Assembly (NCBI RefSeq): GCF_014649955.1 | Contig: NZ_BMUA01000004.1 | Coordinates: forward strand, 310,001-374,000 | Source of the DNA: Streptomyces violascens | Lineage (GTDB): Bacteria > Actinomycetota > Actinomycetes > Streptomycetales > Streptomycetaceae | DNA length: 64,000 bases | Direction of reading: 5' to 3' | Shown: positions 22,856-31,364 of the stretch, piece after piece | How positions within the stretch are numbered: position 1 is the stretch's first letter | Layout of the letters: every line of letters starts with the position of its first letter | The notes under the pieces: generated by a model | Database searches by the model: none | Told to the model about the DNA's origin: nothing | What the model saw: only the letters and a program-made list of their open reading frames with translations | Position numbers and translations under genes: made by a program

Positions 22856-23257
22856 ATGGATACGGGGAGTGACGAACAGGCCGCCGCGGCCCTCGGCTCG
22901 CGGGCGCCGGCGTTCATCAAGGCGTCCAGGCCGCTGCATCTGAGCTGGCAGGTGGGCGTTTTCCTGGTGGGCCTCGCGGTCGTGGCCGCGGGCATCGTGA
23001 TGCTGCCGCTGCCGGGCCCCGGCTGGCTGGTGATCTTCGGCGGCATGGCGATCTGGGCGACCGAATTCGTATGGGCCCAGCTGGTGCTCCGCTGGACGAA
23101 GCGGAAGGTCACGGAGGCTGCGCAGAAGGCACTCGACCCCAAGGTGCGGCGCCGCAACATCATCCTGACCACGGTCGGCCTGGTGATCGTCGCCACCCTC
23201 GTCGGCGTATACCTGTGGAAGTTCGGCATCGTCGTGCCGTGGAAGATCAACGAGTGA
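22856..23257 (+). CDS. PGPGW-type membrane protein
   Basis: A 133-residue protein with hydrophobic helices near residues 30-55 (bearing LPLPGPGWLVIFGG) and 103-123. The LPGPG segment is the signature of the actinobacterial TIGR02611/PGPGW transmembrane family. A basic amphipathic stretch (RWTKRKVTEAAQKALDPKVRRR) separates the helices. Start at ATG 22856; an in-frame ATG 9 nt upstream is also possible. It is divergent from ssgB and upstream of a tRNA-Val gene. The function of the family is not known. Confidence 0.8.
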   Translation: MDTGSDEQAAAALGSRAPAFIKASRPLHLSWQVGVFLVGLAVVAAGIVMLPLPGPGWLVIFGGMAIWATEFVWAQLVLRWTKRKVTEAAQKALDPKVRRRNIILTTVGLVIVATLVGVYLWKFGIVVPWKINE

Positions 23258-23309
23258 CCACGCGTGGTCAAAGGCCCCGCTGACATGCGGTAATGTTTGC
23301 GGTGCGCCC

Positions 23310-23381
23310 GGGCGATTAGCTCAGTGGGAGAGCGCTTCGTTCACACCGAAGAGGTCACTGGTTCGAACCCAGTATCGCCCA
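23310..23381 (+). tRNA. tRNA-Val(CAC), copy 1
   Basis: The cloverleaf GGGCGATTAGCTCAGTGGGA has anticodon loop TTCACAC (anticodon CAC) and T-arm GGTTCGAACCC. The acceptor GGGCGAT/ATCGCCC is perfect. CCA is not encoded. It is identical to the copy at 23947. Confidence 0.96.
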
Positions 23382-23388
23382 CCCGGAC

Positions 23389-23425
23389 CGAAGGCCCGGA
23401 GATCATCTCGATCTCCGGGCCTTCG
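23389..23425 (+). terminator. Terminator after tRNA-Val(CAC) copy 1
   Basis: CGAAGGCCCGGAGAT pairs with ATCTCCGGGCCTTCG, a perfect 15-bp stem starting 8 nt after the tRNA. Confidence 0.85.
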
Positions 23426-23460
23426 GCGTTTCCTGCCCGGCCGTCCAGCAGACTGGGGGC

Positions 23461-23907
23461 ATGGACTGGTGCCGCTACCGCTTCCGCAGCGTCTGGGATC
23501 TGCCCGAGGCGCCCGCCGCCGTGTACGCGGTCCTGGAGCGCGCCGAGGACTACCCGCGCTGGTGGCCCGAGGTCCGCGAGGTCACGCCCCTCGACGGGCG
23601 CACCGCCACCGCCCGGCTCCGCTCGCTCGTCCCGTACGACCTGTTCGTCACCGCCCGCGAGAGCCGGCGCGATCCGGGGGGACGGGTTTTGGAGGTCGCG
23701 CTCAGCGGAGACCTCGAAGGGTGGGCGCGCTGGACGCTGTCCGCCCGCGACGGTGGAACGCGGGCCGTCTACGAGCAGGAGGTCGAGGTGCGCAAGCCGC
23801 TCATGCGGCGGCTCGCGGTGCCGGGCCGCCCGGTGTTCCGGGCCAATCACGCGCTGATGATGCGGTCCGGGAAGCGAGGTCTCGGGCGATGGCTGGATGC
23901 GGTTTGA
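23461..23907 (+). CDS. SRPBCC-fold (polyketide cyclase-like) protein
   Basis: A 148-residue START/SRPBCC protein. It has the family's opening pattern (FRSVWDLPEAPAAVYAVLE, then YPRWWPEVREV), a curved-sheet middle and a long C-terminal helix (ANHALMMRSGKRGLGRWL). Such proteins bind hydrophobic ligands in a deep pocket. Some act as cyclases in aromatic polyketide pathways, but nothing nearby suggests one here. Start at ATG 23461. It lies alone between two identical tRNA-Val genes. Confidence 0.8.
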   Translation: MDWCRYRFRSVWDLPEAPAAVYAVLERAEDYPRWWPEVREVTPLDGRTATARLRSLVPYDLFVTARESRRDPGGRVLEVALSGDLEGWARWTLSARDGGTRAVYEQEVEVRKPLMRRLAVPGRPVFRANHALMMRSGKRGLGRWLDAV

Positions 23908-23933
23908 AAGCTGGGCCCGGGGGACTGTATTGT
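23904..23933 (+). promoter_or_regulatory. Promoter of tRNA-Val(CAC) copy 2
   Basis: TTGAAA (23904-23909), an 18-nt spacer and TATTGT (23928-23933) form a good housekeeping promoter ending 13 nt before the tRNA. The -35 box overlaps the last codons of the SRPBCC gene. Confidence 0.65.
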
Positions 23934-23946
23934 TCAGTGCGTTCCC

Positions 23947-24018
23947 GGGCGATTAGCTCAGTGGGAGAGCGCTTCGTTCACACCGAAGAGGTCACTGGTT
24001 CGAACCCAGTATCGCCCA
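23947..24018 (+). tRNA. tRNA-Val(CAC), copy 2
   Basis: Identical in all 72 nt to the gene at 23310-23381, with anticodon CAC and no encoded CCA. It has its own promoter and terminator. Confidence 0.96.
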
Positions 24019-24023
24019 CCGGG

Positions 24024-24058
24024 AAAGGCCGGTCCGTCCATGACGGACCGGCCTTTTT
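24024..24058. terminator. Terminator between tRNA-Val and exonuclease gene
   Basis: AAAGGCCGGTCCGTC pairs with GACGGACCGGCCTTT (AC/GT closing pairs around CATG), followed by further T residues. It ends the tRNA transcript and can also serve the convergent exonuclease gene. Confidence 0.88.
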
Positions 24059-24069
24059 GCTGTCAACCA

Positions 24070-24795
24070 TCAAGCCGCCGCCGGGAGTTCGGGCCGCAGT
24101 GGCCACGCCGTGTCCACCACCTCCGGGGTGCCCTGCCGGGTGAACCAGGCCTGCAGGCCGCGCGCCTGAGCCGCGTGCCAGGTCGCCTGGAGCGTGTGCA
24201 ACTCGGTCGGCGTCAGCCGTTCCAGGCGGGACGCGTACCTGCGTCCCACGGCCCGGACGACCTCCAGGGCGGCCAGCGCGTCGGCCGCCGCGTCGTGCGC
24301 GCCCTCCAGCGTCACGCCGTAGTGCTCGCACAGATCGGTCAGCGTGCGGCGGCCCTTGCGGTAGCGGTCCAGGTGCTTGTCCAGGACCCGGGGATCGAGC
24401 ACGCGCAGCGGGTTCTGGCCCAGGTAGTGGGACAGCGAGGCCGCGCGGTGGCGCTTCAACTCGCGGTCGAGCAGCGTCAGATCGAACGGCGCGTTCATGA
24501 TGACCAGCGGCCGGCCCGCCGCACACTGCTCGGCCAGCGACCTCGCGACCTCCTCCATCACGGGGGCCGGCCAGCGCCCGTTCAGCTGGAGGTGCTCATC
24601 GGTCAGACCGTGGACCGCGGTGGCGCCCGCCGGGACGGGTACGCCCGGGTTGACCAGCCAGCGCGTGGAGCGCGGCCGGGCGTCCGGGCCGTCCTGGATC
24701 ACCAGCGCGGCCGAAACTATCCGGTCCCCCTCGACGTCCACCCCGGTGGTCTCGGTGTCGAACGCCGCCAGGGGACCCTCGTACCAGCACGTCAT
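24070..24795 (-). CDS. DnaQ-like 3'-5' exonuclease (DEDDh)
   Basis: A 241-residue exonuclease domain protein. All three Exo motifs are present: AAFDTETTGVD (Exo I, Asp12 and Glu14), IMNAPFDLTLLDREL (Exo II) and GAHDAAADALA (Exo III, with the His of the DEDDh class). It resembles proofreading or stand-alone exonucleases but has no polymerase-binding extension that I can identify. Start at ATG 24795. A role in repair or nucleic-acid turnover is likely; the substrate is not known. Confidence 0.88.
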   Translation of the reverse strand: MTCWYEGPLAAFDTETTGVDVEGDRIVSAALVIQDGPDARPRSTRWLVNPGVPVPAGATAVHGLTDEHLQLNGRWPAPVMEEVARSLAEQCAAGRPLVIMNAPFDLTLLDRELKRHRAASLSHYLGQNPLRVLDPRVLDKHLDRYRKGRRTLTDLCEHYGVTLEGAHDAAADALAALEVVRAVGRRYASRLERLTPTELHTLQATWHAAQARGLQAWFTRQGTPEVVDTAWPLRPELPAAA

Positions 24796-24986
24796 GTCTA
24801 CTCAACTCCTCGCACACTCCTGGCAGATGGCGTGCTTCCCCTGCCCGATTCCGTGATACCCGGGCCGTTTGCGACATACGCCGTTTGCGGGGACCCGAGT
24901 ACGGAGACAACACTGGTGACGGGACTGGAGTTTGACGGGCCGTCACGGGGAAAGTTCGGCACAGTTCCGGAAGGCATACGACAGCC

Positions 24987-25565
24987 ATGGCGCTCGCGCA
25001 GCCCGATCCGGCCGCGCCCGGGCACGGTCTGCTGCCCGAGCGGATCGCACCGCTGCGCGGCTCGCTCGCCACCACCGCCTGCATGGAGACCCTTCAGGTG
25101 GGCTACCTGCACGCGGTGGCGGCGGCAGCGGGGTGTTCGCTGTCGCAGCCCTTTCCGGACAACGGGATCGACTGGCACGTGAGCCACAGCGCTCCCGGGC
25201 ACACGGTCGACGACGAAGTGACGATCAAGGTGCAGCTCAAGTGCACGTACCAGATACCGCCGCATCCGCCGGGCGGGGCCTTCTCCTTCACGCTGGACAA
25301 CGCGCACCTGGTGAAGCTGGCCCGCACGCCCGTGTCGGTGCACAAGATCCTGGTCGTGATGCTGGTGCCGAGGAGTCAGGACGAGTGGCTGCGCGCGGGC
25401 CACGACCGCCTGGCGCTGCGGCACTGCTGCTACTGGACCAATCTGGCCGGACACCCGGTGACCGGCCGGCGCAGGACCACGGTGCGAATACCGACCTCGC
25501 GGATCTTCGACGACCGCGCGCTCTGCGAGATCATGACGCGGGTCGGGGTGGGAGGGAGGCCCTGA
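24987..25565 (+). CDS. DUF4365 protein with nuclease-like Asp...Gln-x-Lys pattern
   Basis: A 192-residue protein that I assign to DUF4365. The recognisable core is CMETLQVGYLHAVAAAAGCS, then the strand DNGIDWHV, about 18 residues, and TIKVQLKCTY. An Asp followed by Q-x-K on the next strand is the layout of Mrr-like PD-(D/E)xK nucleases. The possible active site would be Asp58 with the Gln-Leu-Lys triplet. Start at ATG 24987. Its stop overlaps the next start by 1 nt (TGATG), so the two form one unit. Nuclease activity is inference from the pattern. Confidence 0.65.
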   Translation: MALAQPDPAAPGHGLLPERIAPLRGSLATTACMETLQVGYLHAVAAAAGCSLSQPFPDNGIDWHVSHSAPGHTVDDEVTIKVQLKCTYQIPPHPPGGAFSFTLDNAHLVKLARTPVSVHKILVVMLVPRSQDEWLRAGHDRLALRHCCYWTNLAGHPVTGRRRTTVRIPTSRIFDDRALCEIMTRVGVGGRP

Positions 25566-26758
25566 TGCGCTGGTCCGACGATGAGCTCGGCGGGATTCTG
25601 CCGGGTCCCGGCCAGGTCGATCCGGCAGTGCTCGGGGTGCTGCTCCACCGGCACGGCTGGCAACGGCGCGGGGGAGCGGCGGGGCGCTACGCGCGCTGGA
25701 CGCCGCCCGGGGCGATCGGCTCCGGCATGAGCCTCCTCGTCCCGGAGAGCCGGGCCTACCCCGACAGCGAGGACCTGCTCGGCGAGGCGCTCACCGCGCT
25801 CGCCCGCAGCGCCGCGCCCTCCGCACGCGAGGTGCTCGTCTCGCTCGCGGTGCCCAGCGACGAGGTGCGCTGGTGGCGCGAGGTGCCCGAGGGGCCGGCC
25901 GGCGCCGCCTCCTGGAGCGAGCAGGAACAACTGCGCGGCGCCGCCCACCGGATGCTGCTCGCGGGCGCGCTCGCCGTGCGCGGACCGGCCGGGTACTACG
26001 GGGCCCGCCACCGCAGGCAGGCCCTCGCCTCCCTGGAAGGCGTCCTCGTCGAGCCCGGCCCGGGCGGCGGGCTCACCGCGTTCGTACCGGTGGTGTCGGG
26101 GCGGCCCGCGGTGGTGTGCCTCTACGCGGCGCTCAACGCGGTGCGGGACGCGGTCGACTACCAGCGCACCACCGGCGGGATGGAGGCCTTCGACGCGGCC
26201 GTGCGCGCGGGCGTCAGCAGAGAGCTGACCGAGTCCGTGGTCGCCCTGGTGCGCGGTACCGAAGGCGTGCGCGTCGCCCTCGAATGGGCGCCGGCGGCCG
26301 GGGTGCCCGCCGGGTGTGCGGCCCGGCCCGAGCCCGTCGACTTCTCGCCCGGCGACCTGCCCGCCCTGCGCGAGGCCGGCGCCCGCTACCTCAGCGACGA
26401 GCCGTCCCTGCCGGTGCGGATCACCGGCGCCGTGGTGCGGCTGCGCCGCTCGGGACCGCGCGGCTCCGGCGTCGTACGGCTGCGGGTCCTTGCCGGGGCG
26501 GAGGTGCCCCACGTACGCATGGAGCTCGACGAGGAGGCGTACCGCATCGCCGGGCACGCGCATCTGGTCGGGCTGCCGATCCGGGTCGTGGGGCGCCTGG
26601 AGAGCCGGGGCGGATTCCGGCGCCTGTCCGCCGCCCGCGAGGTGACCCCGGTACAGGTGGACGACGCCGAGCGGGACCGCCTGATGAAGTCCCTCCAGGA
26701 GAACCTCGACTTCTTCGAGGAGGCCTGCGGAGCGGATGCCGACCCGGCGGCCGACTGA
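25565..26758 (+). CDS. Conserved hypothetical partner of the DUF4365 gene
   Basis: A 397-residue soluble protein. I do not recognise its family. The N-terminal half contains WSEQEQLRGAAHRMLLAGAL and a helix-rich stretch (LYAALNAVRDAVDYQRTTGG). The last 110 residues form a beta-rich region (VRITGAVVRLRRSG, LRVLAG, VGLPIRVVGRLESRGGFRRL) that looks like a small barrel, perhaps OB-like. It ends with an acidic helix (MKSLQENLDFFEEACGAD). There are no membrane segments and no known catalytic motif. ATG 25565 overlaps the upstream stop by 1 nt, so stoichiometric expression with the DUF4365 protein is likely. Confidence 0.75.
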   Translation: MRWSDDELGGILPGPGQVDPAVLGVLLHRHGWQRRGGAAGRYARWTPPGAIGSGMSLLVPESRAYPDSEDLLGEALTALARSAAPSAREVLVSLAVPSDEVRWWREVPEGPAGAASWSEQEQLRGAAHRMLLAGALAVRGPAGYYGARHRRQALASLEGVLVEPGPGGGLTAFVPVVSGRPAVVCLYAALNAVRDAVDYQRTTGGMEAFDAAVRAGVSRELTESVVALVRGTEGVRVALEWAPAAGVPAGCAARPEPVDFSPGDLPALREAGARYLSDEPSLPVRITGAVVRLRRSGPRGSGVVRLRVLAGAEVPHVRMELDEEAYRIAGHAHLVGLPIRVVGRLESRGGFRRLSAAREVTPVQVDDAERDRLMKSLQENLDFFEEACGADADPAAD

Positions 26759-26854
26759 GTCGCCGTATCCGTTTCGCGGCGTACCCCACCGGCTCGGTAG
26801 GATCGTCTCGCGTACGCGACACGCTGCGCGCCCCCCTACGGCAGGAGAAGTCCG

Positions 26855-28837
26855 GTGTCAGACGTCCGTGTGATCATCCAACGCGATTCCGAGCGGGAAG
26901 AGCGCGTGGTGACGACGGGCACTACGGCCGCCGAGCTCTTCGCCGGTGAGCGCACCATCGTCGCGGCCCGCGTGGCCGGCGAGCTCAAGGACCTCGCGTA
27001 CGAGGTGAAGGACGGCGAGGAGGTCGAGCCCGTCGAGATCTCCTCCGAGGACGGCCTCAACATCCTGCGCCACTCCACCGCGCACGTCATGGCCCAGGCC
27101 GTCCAGGAGCTCCACCCCGAGGCCAAGCTCGGCATCGGCCCGCCGGTCCGGGACGGCTTCTACTACGACTTCGACGTCGAGAAGCCGTTCACGCCCGAGG
27201 ACCTCAAGGCCATCGAGAAGAAGATGCAGGAGATCCAGAAGCGCGGCCAGCGCTTCTCTCGCCGCGTCACCACCGATGAGGCCGCCCGGGTCGAGCTCGC
27301 CGACGAGCCGTACAAGCTGGAGCTCATCGGTCTGAAGGGCAACGCCGCGCAGGCCGCCGACGGCGCGGACGCGGAGGTCGGCTCCGGCGAGCTGACCATC
27401 TACGACAACCTCGACGCCAAGACCGGCGAGCTGTGCTGGAAGGACCTGTGCCGCGGTCCGCACCTGCCGACCACCCGCAACATCCCGGCGTTCAAGCTGA
27501 TGCGCTCGGGCGGCGCGTACTGGCGCGGCAGCGAGAAGAACCCGATGCTGCAGCGCATCTACGGCACCGCCTGGCCGACCAAGGACGAGCTGAAGGCGCA
27601 CCTCGACTTCCTCGCCGAGGCCGAGAAGCGCGACCACCGCAAGCTCGGTGCCGAGCTCGACCTGTTCTCCATCCCGGAGGAGCTGGGCTCCGGCCTCGCG
27701 GTCTTCCACCCCAAGGGCGGCATCGTCCGGCGGGAGATGGAGGCGTACTCGCGCAAGAAGCACGAGGACGCGGACTACGAGTTCGTGAACACCCCGCACA
27801 TCTCGAAGGAAGAGCTCTTCGTCACCTCGGGGCACCTGCCGCACTACGGCGACGGCATGTTCCCGCCGGTGGAGTTCGACGGGCAGAACTACCGCCTCAA
27901 GGCGATGAACTGCCCCATGCACAACCTGATCTTCAAGGCGCGCGGCCGCTCCTACCGTGAACTGCCGCTGCGGCTCTTCGAGTTCGGCACGGTGTACCGG
28001 TACGAGAAGTCGGGTGTGGTGCACGGTCTGACCCGTGCGCGCGGCTTCACCCAGGACGACTCGCACATCTACTGCACCAAGGAGCAGATGCCCCAGGAGC
28101 TCGACTCGCTCCTGACCTTCGTGCTCGACCTGCTGCGCGACTACGGCCTGGACGACTTCGAGCTGGAGCTGTCCACCCGCGACCCGGAGTCGGACAAGTT
28201 CATCGGCTCCGACGAGGCCTGGGAGGAGGCCACCGACGCGCTGCGCCTGGCGGCCGAGAAGCAGGGCCTCCCGCTGGTCCCGGACCCGGGCGGCGCCGCG
28301 TTCTACGGGCCGAAGATCTCGGTGCAGGCCAAGGACGCGATCGGGCGGTCCTGGCAGATGTCGACCATCCAGGTCGACTTCAACCAGCCCGAGCGGTTCG
28401 GCCTGGAGTACACCTCGACCGACGGGTCGAAGCAGCAGCCGGTCATGATCCACCGCGCCCTGTTCGGCTCCATCGAGCGCTTCTTCGCCGTGCTCCTGGA
28501 GCACTACGCGGGCGCGTTCCCGGCGTGGCTGGCCCCGGTCCAGGCGGTCGGCATCCCGATCGGCGACGCCCACATCCCGTACCTCCAGGAGTTCGCCGCC
28601 GAGGCGAAGGCGAAGGGGCTGCGGGTCGAGGTCGACGCGTCCTCGGACCGGATGCAGAAGAAGATCAGGAACCAGCAGAAGCAGAAGGTTCCGTTCATGA
28701 TCATCGTCGGTGACGACGACATGAACGCGGGCACGGTCTCCTTCCGTTACCGCGACGGGTCGCAGGAGAACGGCATTCCGCGCGACGAGGCGATCGCGAA
28801 GATCGTCGATGTGGTGGAGCGCCGCGTGCAGGTGTGA
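26855..28837 (+). CDS. thrS: Threonyl-tRNA synthetase
   Basis: A 660-residue class II synthetase of normal length. Residues about 1-60 are a TGS domain. The second-half editing domain carries [10 protein letters not shown] (the HxxxH motif). The catalytic core has KAMNCPMHN with the zinc-binding Cys, motif 2 ([15 protein letters not shown]) and motif 3 ([14 protein letters not shown]). The C-terminal anticodon-binding domain ends in the usual DEAIAKIVD helix. Start at GTG 26855 with GGAG 6-9 nt before it. No T-box leader is seen. Confidence 0.97.
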   Translation: MSDVRVIIQRDSEREERVVTTGTTAAELFAGERTIVAARVAGELKDLAYEVKDGEEVEPVEISSEDGLNILRHSTAHVMAQAVQELHPEAKLGIGPPVRDGFYYDFDVEKPFTPEDLKAIEKKMQEIQKRGQRFSRRVTTDEAARVELADEPYKLELIGLKGNAAQAADGADAEVGSGELTIYDNLDAKTGELCWKDLCRGPHLPTTRNIPAFKLMRSGGAYWRGSEKNPMLQRIYGTAWPTKDELKAHLDFLAEAEKRDHRKLGAELDLFSIPEELGSGLAVFHPKGGIVRREMEAYSRKKHEDADYEFVNTPHISKEELFVTSGHLPHYGDGMFPPVEFDGQNYRLKAMNCPMHNLIFKARGRSYRELPLRLFEFGTVYRYEKSGVVHGLTRARGFTQDDSHIYCTKEQMPQELDSLLTFVLDLLRDYGLDDFELELSTRDPESDKFIGSDEAWEEATDALRLAAEKQGLPLVPDPGGAAFYGPKISVQAKDAIGRSWQMSTIQVDFNQPERFGLEYTSTDGSKQQPVMIHRALFGSIERFFAVLLEHYAGAFPAWLAPVQAVGIPIGDAHIPYLQEFAAEAKAKGLRVEVDASSDRMQKKIRNQQKQKVPFMIIVGDDDMNAGTVSFRYRDGSQENGIPRDEAIAKIVDVVERRVQV

Positions 28838-28905
28838 CCCGCTCCCCGCACACGCGGGGGTGGTCCGCACCCGCCGACCGCGTTGTCCCCGCCGCCGCGG
28901 GGGTC

Positions 28906-28940
28906 GGCCCCCGGGGAGTGATCACTTCCCGGGGGCCTTT
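28906..28940 (+). terminator. Terminator after thrS
   Basis: GGCCCCCGGGGA pairs with TCCCGGGGGCC around GTGATCACT, with TTT following. It lies about 70 nt after the thrS stop codon and 36 nt before the next start. Confidence 0.75.
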
Positions 28941-28975
28941 CTCGTCCCCGTACGCGAAGTCATATGCTTCCCACC

Positions 28976-29524
28976 ATGACGAGTGAGCCGGAACAGCAGA
29001 TCGGGGTCGGTGTCCAGGACGCGTTCCAGCGTCTGTGGACGCCCCACCGGATGGCATATATCCAGGGTGAGAACAAGCCGACCGGCCCGGACGGCGGTGA
29101 CGGCTGTCCCTTCTGCTCGATTCCGGCCAAGTCCGACGAGGACGGGCTGGTCGTGGCCCGTGGCGAGCACGTGTACGCGGTGCTCAACCTGTACCCGTAC
29201 AACGGCGGGCACCTCATGGTCGTCCCCTACCGGCACGTCGCCGACTACACCGAGCTGGACGCCACCGAGACCACCGAGCTGGCGGAGCTCACCAAGCAGG
29301 CGATGACGGCGTTGCGGACCGCTTCCGGGGCGCACGGATTCAATCTGGGCATGAACCAGGGCACCGTCGCCGGTGCCGGGATCGCCGCCCATCTGCACCA
29401 GCACATCGTGCCGCGCTGGGGCGGCGACACCAACTTCATGCCGGTCGTCGGCCACACCAAGGTGCTGCCCCAACTCCTCGCGGACACCCGCAAGATGCTG
29501 GCCGACGCCTGGCCGCAGGACTAG
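28976..29524 (+). CDS. HIT-family nucleotide hydrolase/phosphorylase
   Basis: A 182-residue HIT protein with the catalytic triad HLHQHIVPR near residue 140. A short zinc-type pair, CPFC, near residue 45 is common in actinobacterial Ap4A phosphorylase-like HIT proteins. LYPYNGGHLMVVPYRH forms the central sheet. It would cleave a dinucleoside polyphosphate or a nucleotide-phosphoramidate. Start taken as ATG 28976; ATG 28964 would add four residues. It lies downstream of thrS and ahead of no other co-directional gene until 33.8 kb. Confidence 0.9.
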   Translation: MTSEPEQQIGVGVQDAFQRLWTPHRMAYIQGENKPTGPDGGDGCPFCSIPAKSDEDGLVVARGEHVYAVLNLYPYNGGHLMVVPYRHVADYTELDATETTELAELTKQAMTALRTASGAHGFNLGMNQGTVAGAGIAAHLHQHIVPRWGGDTNFMPVVGHTKVLPQLLADTRKMLADAWPQD

Positions 29525-29526
29525 TC

Positions 29527-31200
29527 CTACGCGTCGTACAGGTCCGCCTTCCTCGGGGCCGCGTCCTGGACCATGCCGCTGAGGATCATCGAGCGGTTGG
29601 TGAAGCGGTCGGTGTTCACTCCGTGCTCGTCCAGCACCTTCATGGCGGCGGAGTGCACCACCCGCAGCACGGGGGTGGCGGCCCGCATCGCGTCGTCGGC
29701 CATGAAGCGGTGGCGCCAGGGCTTGTCGGCCCAGGCGTGCCGGAGGCCGAACGGCTCGGGCAGCGCTATCTTGCCGCCCAGGTAGTCGAGCAGCGGCGGG
29801 TACCAGGTCAGCGGAGCCCGCGCGGCCAGGCGCACCACTTCGGTGGCGTCGACCAGGGGGAGCGGGATCGTCTTCTTCTCCCAGAACTTGAAGGTCTTGT
29901 CGACCTCCTTGGTCTTGGGCGCCGGCTTGGTGGTGAACAGGGCGTGGACCGGGCCGAGCGCATGCCCGGTCACCTCGATCCGCAGCGTCTCGTGCAGCAC
30001 GGTGACGGTGACCATCATGGTGATGACCAACTGGCCGTCCCAGAGCGTGAACTGGACGCCGAGGTAGTGCCGGTTGCCGCTGGAGAACTGCTGCTCGTTG
30101 CAGATCCGCTGGATCTCGTGGGCGCGTACCTGGAAGTTGTCGATGTCCTGGCCGCTGGGCCGTGACACCTCCTTGGCGCCCTCGCCGATGGGTGAGACCA
30201 CCCAGTTCTTGATGGACGGGGTGGGGAAGCCGCCGGTGTGCAGGGGGCCGCGCTCCAGGAGCTGGAGGCGGTCCTGGATGGCCCGTATGACGTCCCAGCT
30301 GCGGAAGCCGTGGATTTCCTTGCCGGCTTCCTTGGGCTCCAGTTCCTCGGCGAGCTGCCAGCTGCCCCAGCGGGTGCCCATGCCCAGTATTCCCTTGGGC
30401 CCCGCGTAGAAGACGATGTTGCTCTGGTCCTCGGCGGCCAGCTTGACCAGGGACTGGCGCAGCTGTTCCGCGGAGCCCGCCGCCGAGCTCTTGGGCACCG
30501 CCTCGGGGATCTTGGCGCCGATGCCGCCGCCGCCCAGGAGGCTGTCCCAGCGCGAGCGCAGGTCCCGCGCGGTCTTCTCGCAGATGAGCTTCGACCAGTA
30601 CCAGCCGACGATCGGGGCCACGATCATCGCGCGCAGGTAGAGGGCGAGGAAGCCGTGGAAGGGCAGTTTGATCAGGAAGATCACGGCGAGGATGCCGGCC
30701 GCCGCGAGCAGGATGGTGCCGAGCGCGCCGGCCCGCCGGTCCTTGGCCCCGGCCAGTGTGCGGCGCAGCTGGAAGAGGCCGAGCCAGAGCAGCAGGCCGG
30801 GCAGGAAGAGCAGCCCGAACACGACCATGACCAGGGTGAGTCTGGTGTCCCGCTCCTTGCGGATGCGGATCGAGGCCAGACAGTGCTCGACGATGGTCCC
30901 GGGCTCGGTGCCGAAGGACTGGATGATGCCCTTGCGGGTGGCGCCGAGCATCCGGGACTGCACGGCGCGCGAGAAGGCCTCGCCGAGGTTGGGTTCGAAG
31001 AGTGACAGCTTGCCCTTCTTCACCTCTGACTCGTGCCATTCGCTGTTGGCCTTGAGTATGTCCTCGACCGGGCTGTCCCGGTACGCGGCCGAGGCGAGCG
31101 CCTGGGTCGCGGCCGTCTGGCCGGCGGAGCCCTGGAGCGGCACCTGTGGCCTGGGCAAGAAGTCGAAGAATGGCTCTTCCGTCGTCACTGCCGCCCCCAT
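29527..31200 (-). CDS. Large conserved membrane protein of unknown function
   Basis: A 557-residue protein. A cytoplasmic N-terminal part of about 125 residues is followed by paired hydrophobic helices near residues 126-150 and 160-200, giving two to four membrane spans. A long C-terminal soluble domain follows, with QSNIVFYAGPKGILGMGTRW and RIEVTGHALGPVHALFTTKP. It has no enzyme motif that I recognise. Start at ATG 31200; GTG 31188 is a close alternative. Its 3' end almost meets the HIT gene, only 2 nt apart, tail to tail. It seems to be a conserved Streptomyces protein. Confidence 0.75.
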   Translation of the reverse strand: MGAAVTTEEPFFDFLPRPQVPLQGSAGQTAATQALASAAYRDSPVEDILKANSEWHESEVKKGKLSLFEPNLGEAFSRAVQSRMLGATRKGIIQSFGTEPGTIVEHCLASIRIRKERDTRLTLVMVVFGLLFLPGLLLWLGLFQLRRTLAGAKDRRAGALGTILLAAAGILAVIFLIKLPFHGFLALYLRAMIVAPIVGWYWSKLICEKTARDLRSRWDSLLGGGGIGAKIPEAVPKSSAAGSAEQLRQSLVKLAAEDQSNIVFYAGPKGILGMGTRWGSWQLAEELEPKEAGKEIHGFRSWDVIRAIQDRLQLLERGPLHTGGFPTPSIKNWVVSPIGEGAKEVSRPSGQDIDNFQVRAHEIQRICNEQQFSSGNRHYLGVQFTLWDGQLVITMMVTVTVLHETLRIEVTGHALGPVHALFTTKPAPKTKEVDKTFKFWEKKTIPLPLVDATEVVRLAARAPLTWYPPLLDYLGGKIALPEPFGLRHAWADKPWRHRFMADDAMRAATPVLRVVHSAAMKVLDEHGVNTDRFTNRSMILSGMVQDAAPRKADLYDA

Positions 31201-31309
31201 CGCCGCACACCGTCGCTCTGCGACACGTTCCCGACTGCCGTACCCCGCACACCTGCTGAGCTGGGACCACAGCGTATCGGGGTCACAGGCTGCCCGTCAG
31301 GGGACGTCG

Positions 31310-31350
31310 GAATGCCGCCCACCGCAAGGAGATTGTGGTGGGCGGCATTC
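31310..31350. terminator. Terminator after the EF-G-like gene
   Basis: GAATGCCGCCCACCGCAA (31310-31327) pairs with TTGTGGTGGGCGGCATTC (31333-31350), 17 of 18 pairs. It lies just after the minus-strand stop codon at 31365. Confidence 0.75.
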
Positions 31351-31364
31351 TGATGCTCTGTCAA

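Noticed and set aside
26759..26854. T-box leader of thrS
   Set aside because: The untranslated region is under 100 nt, too short for a T-box, and lacks the T-box sequence.
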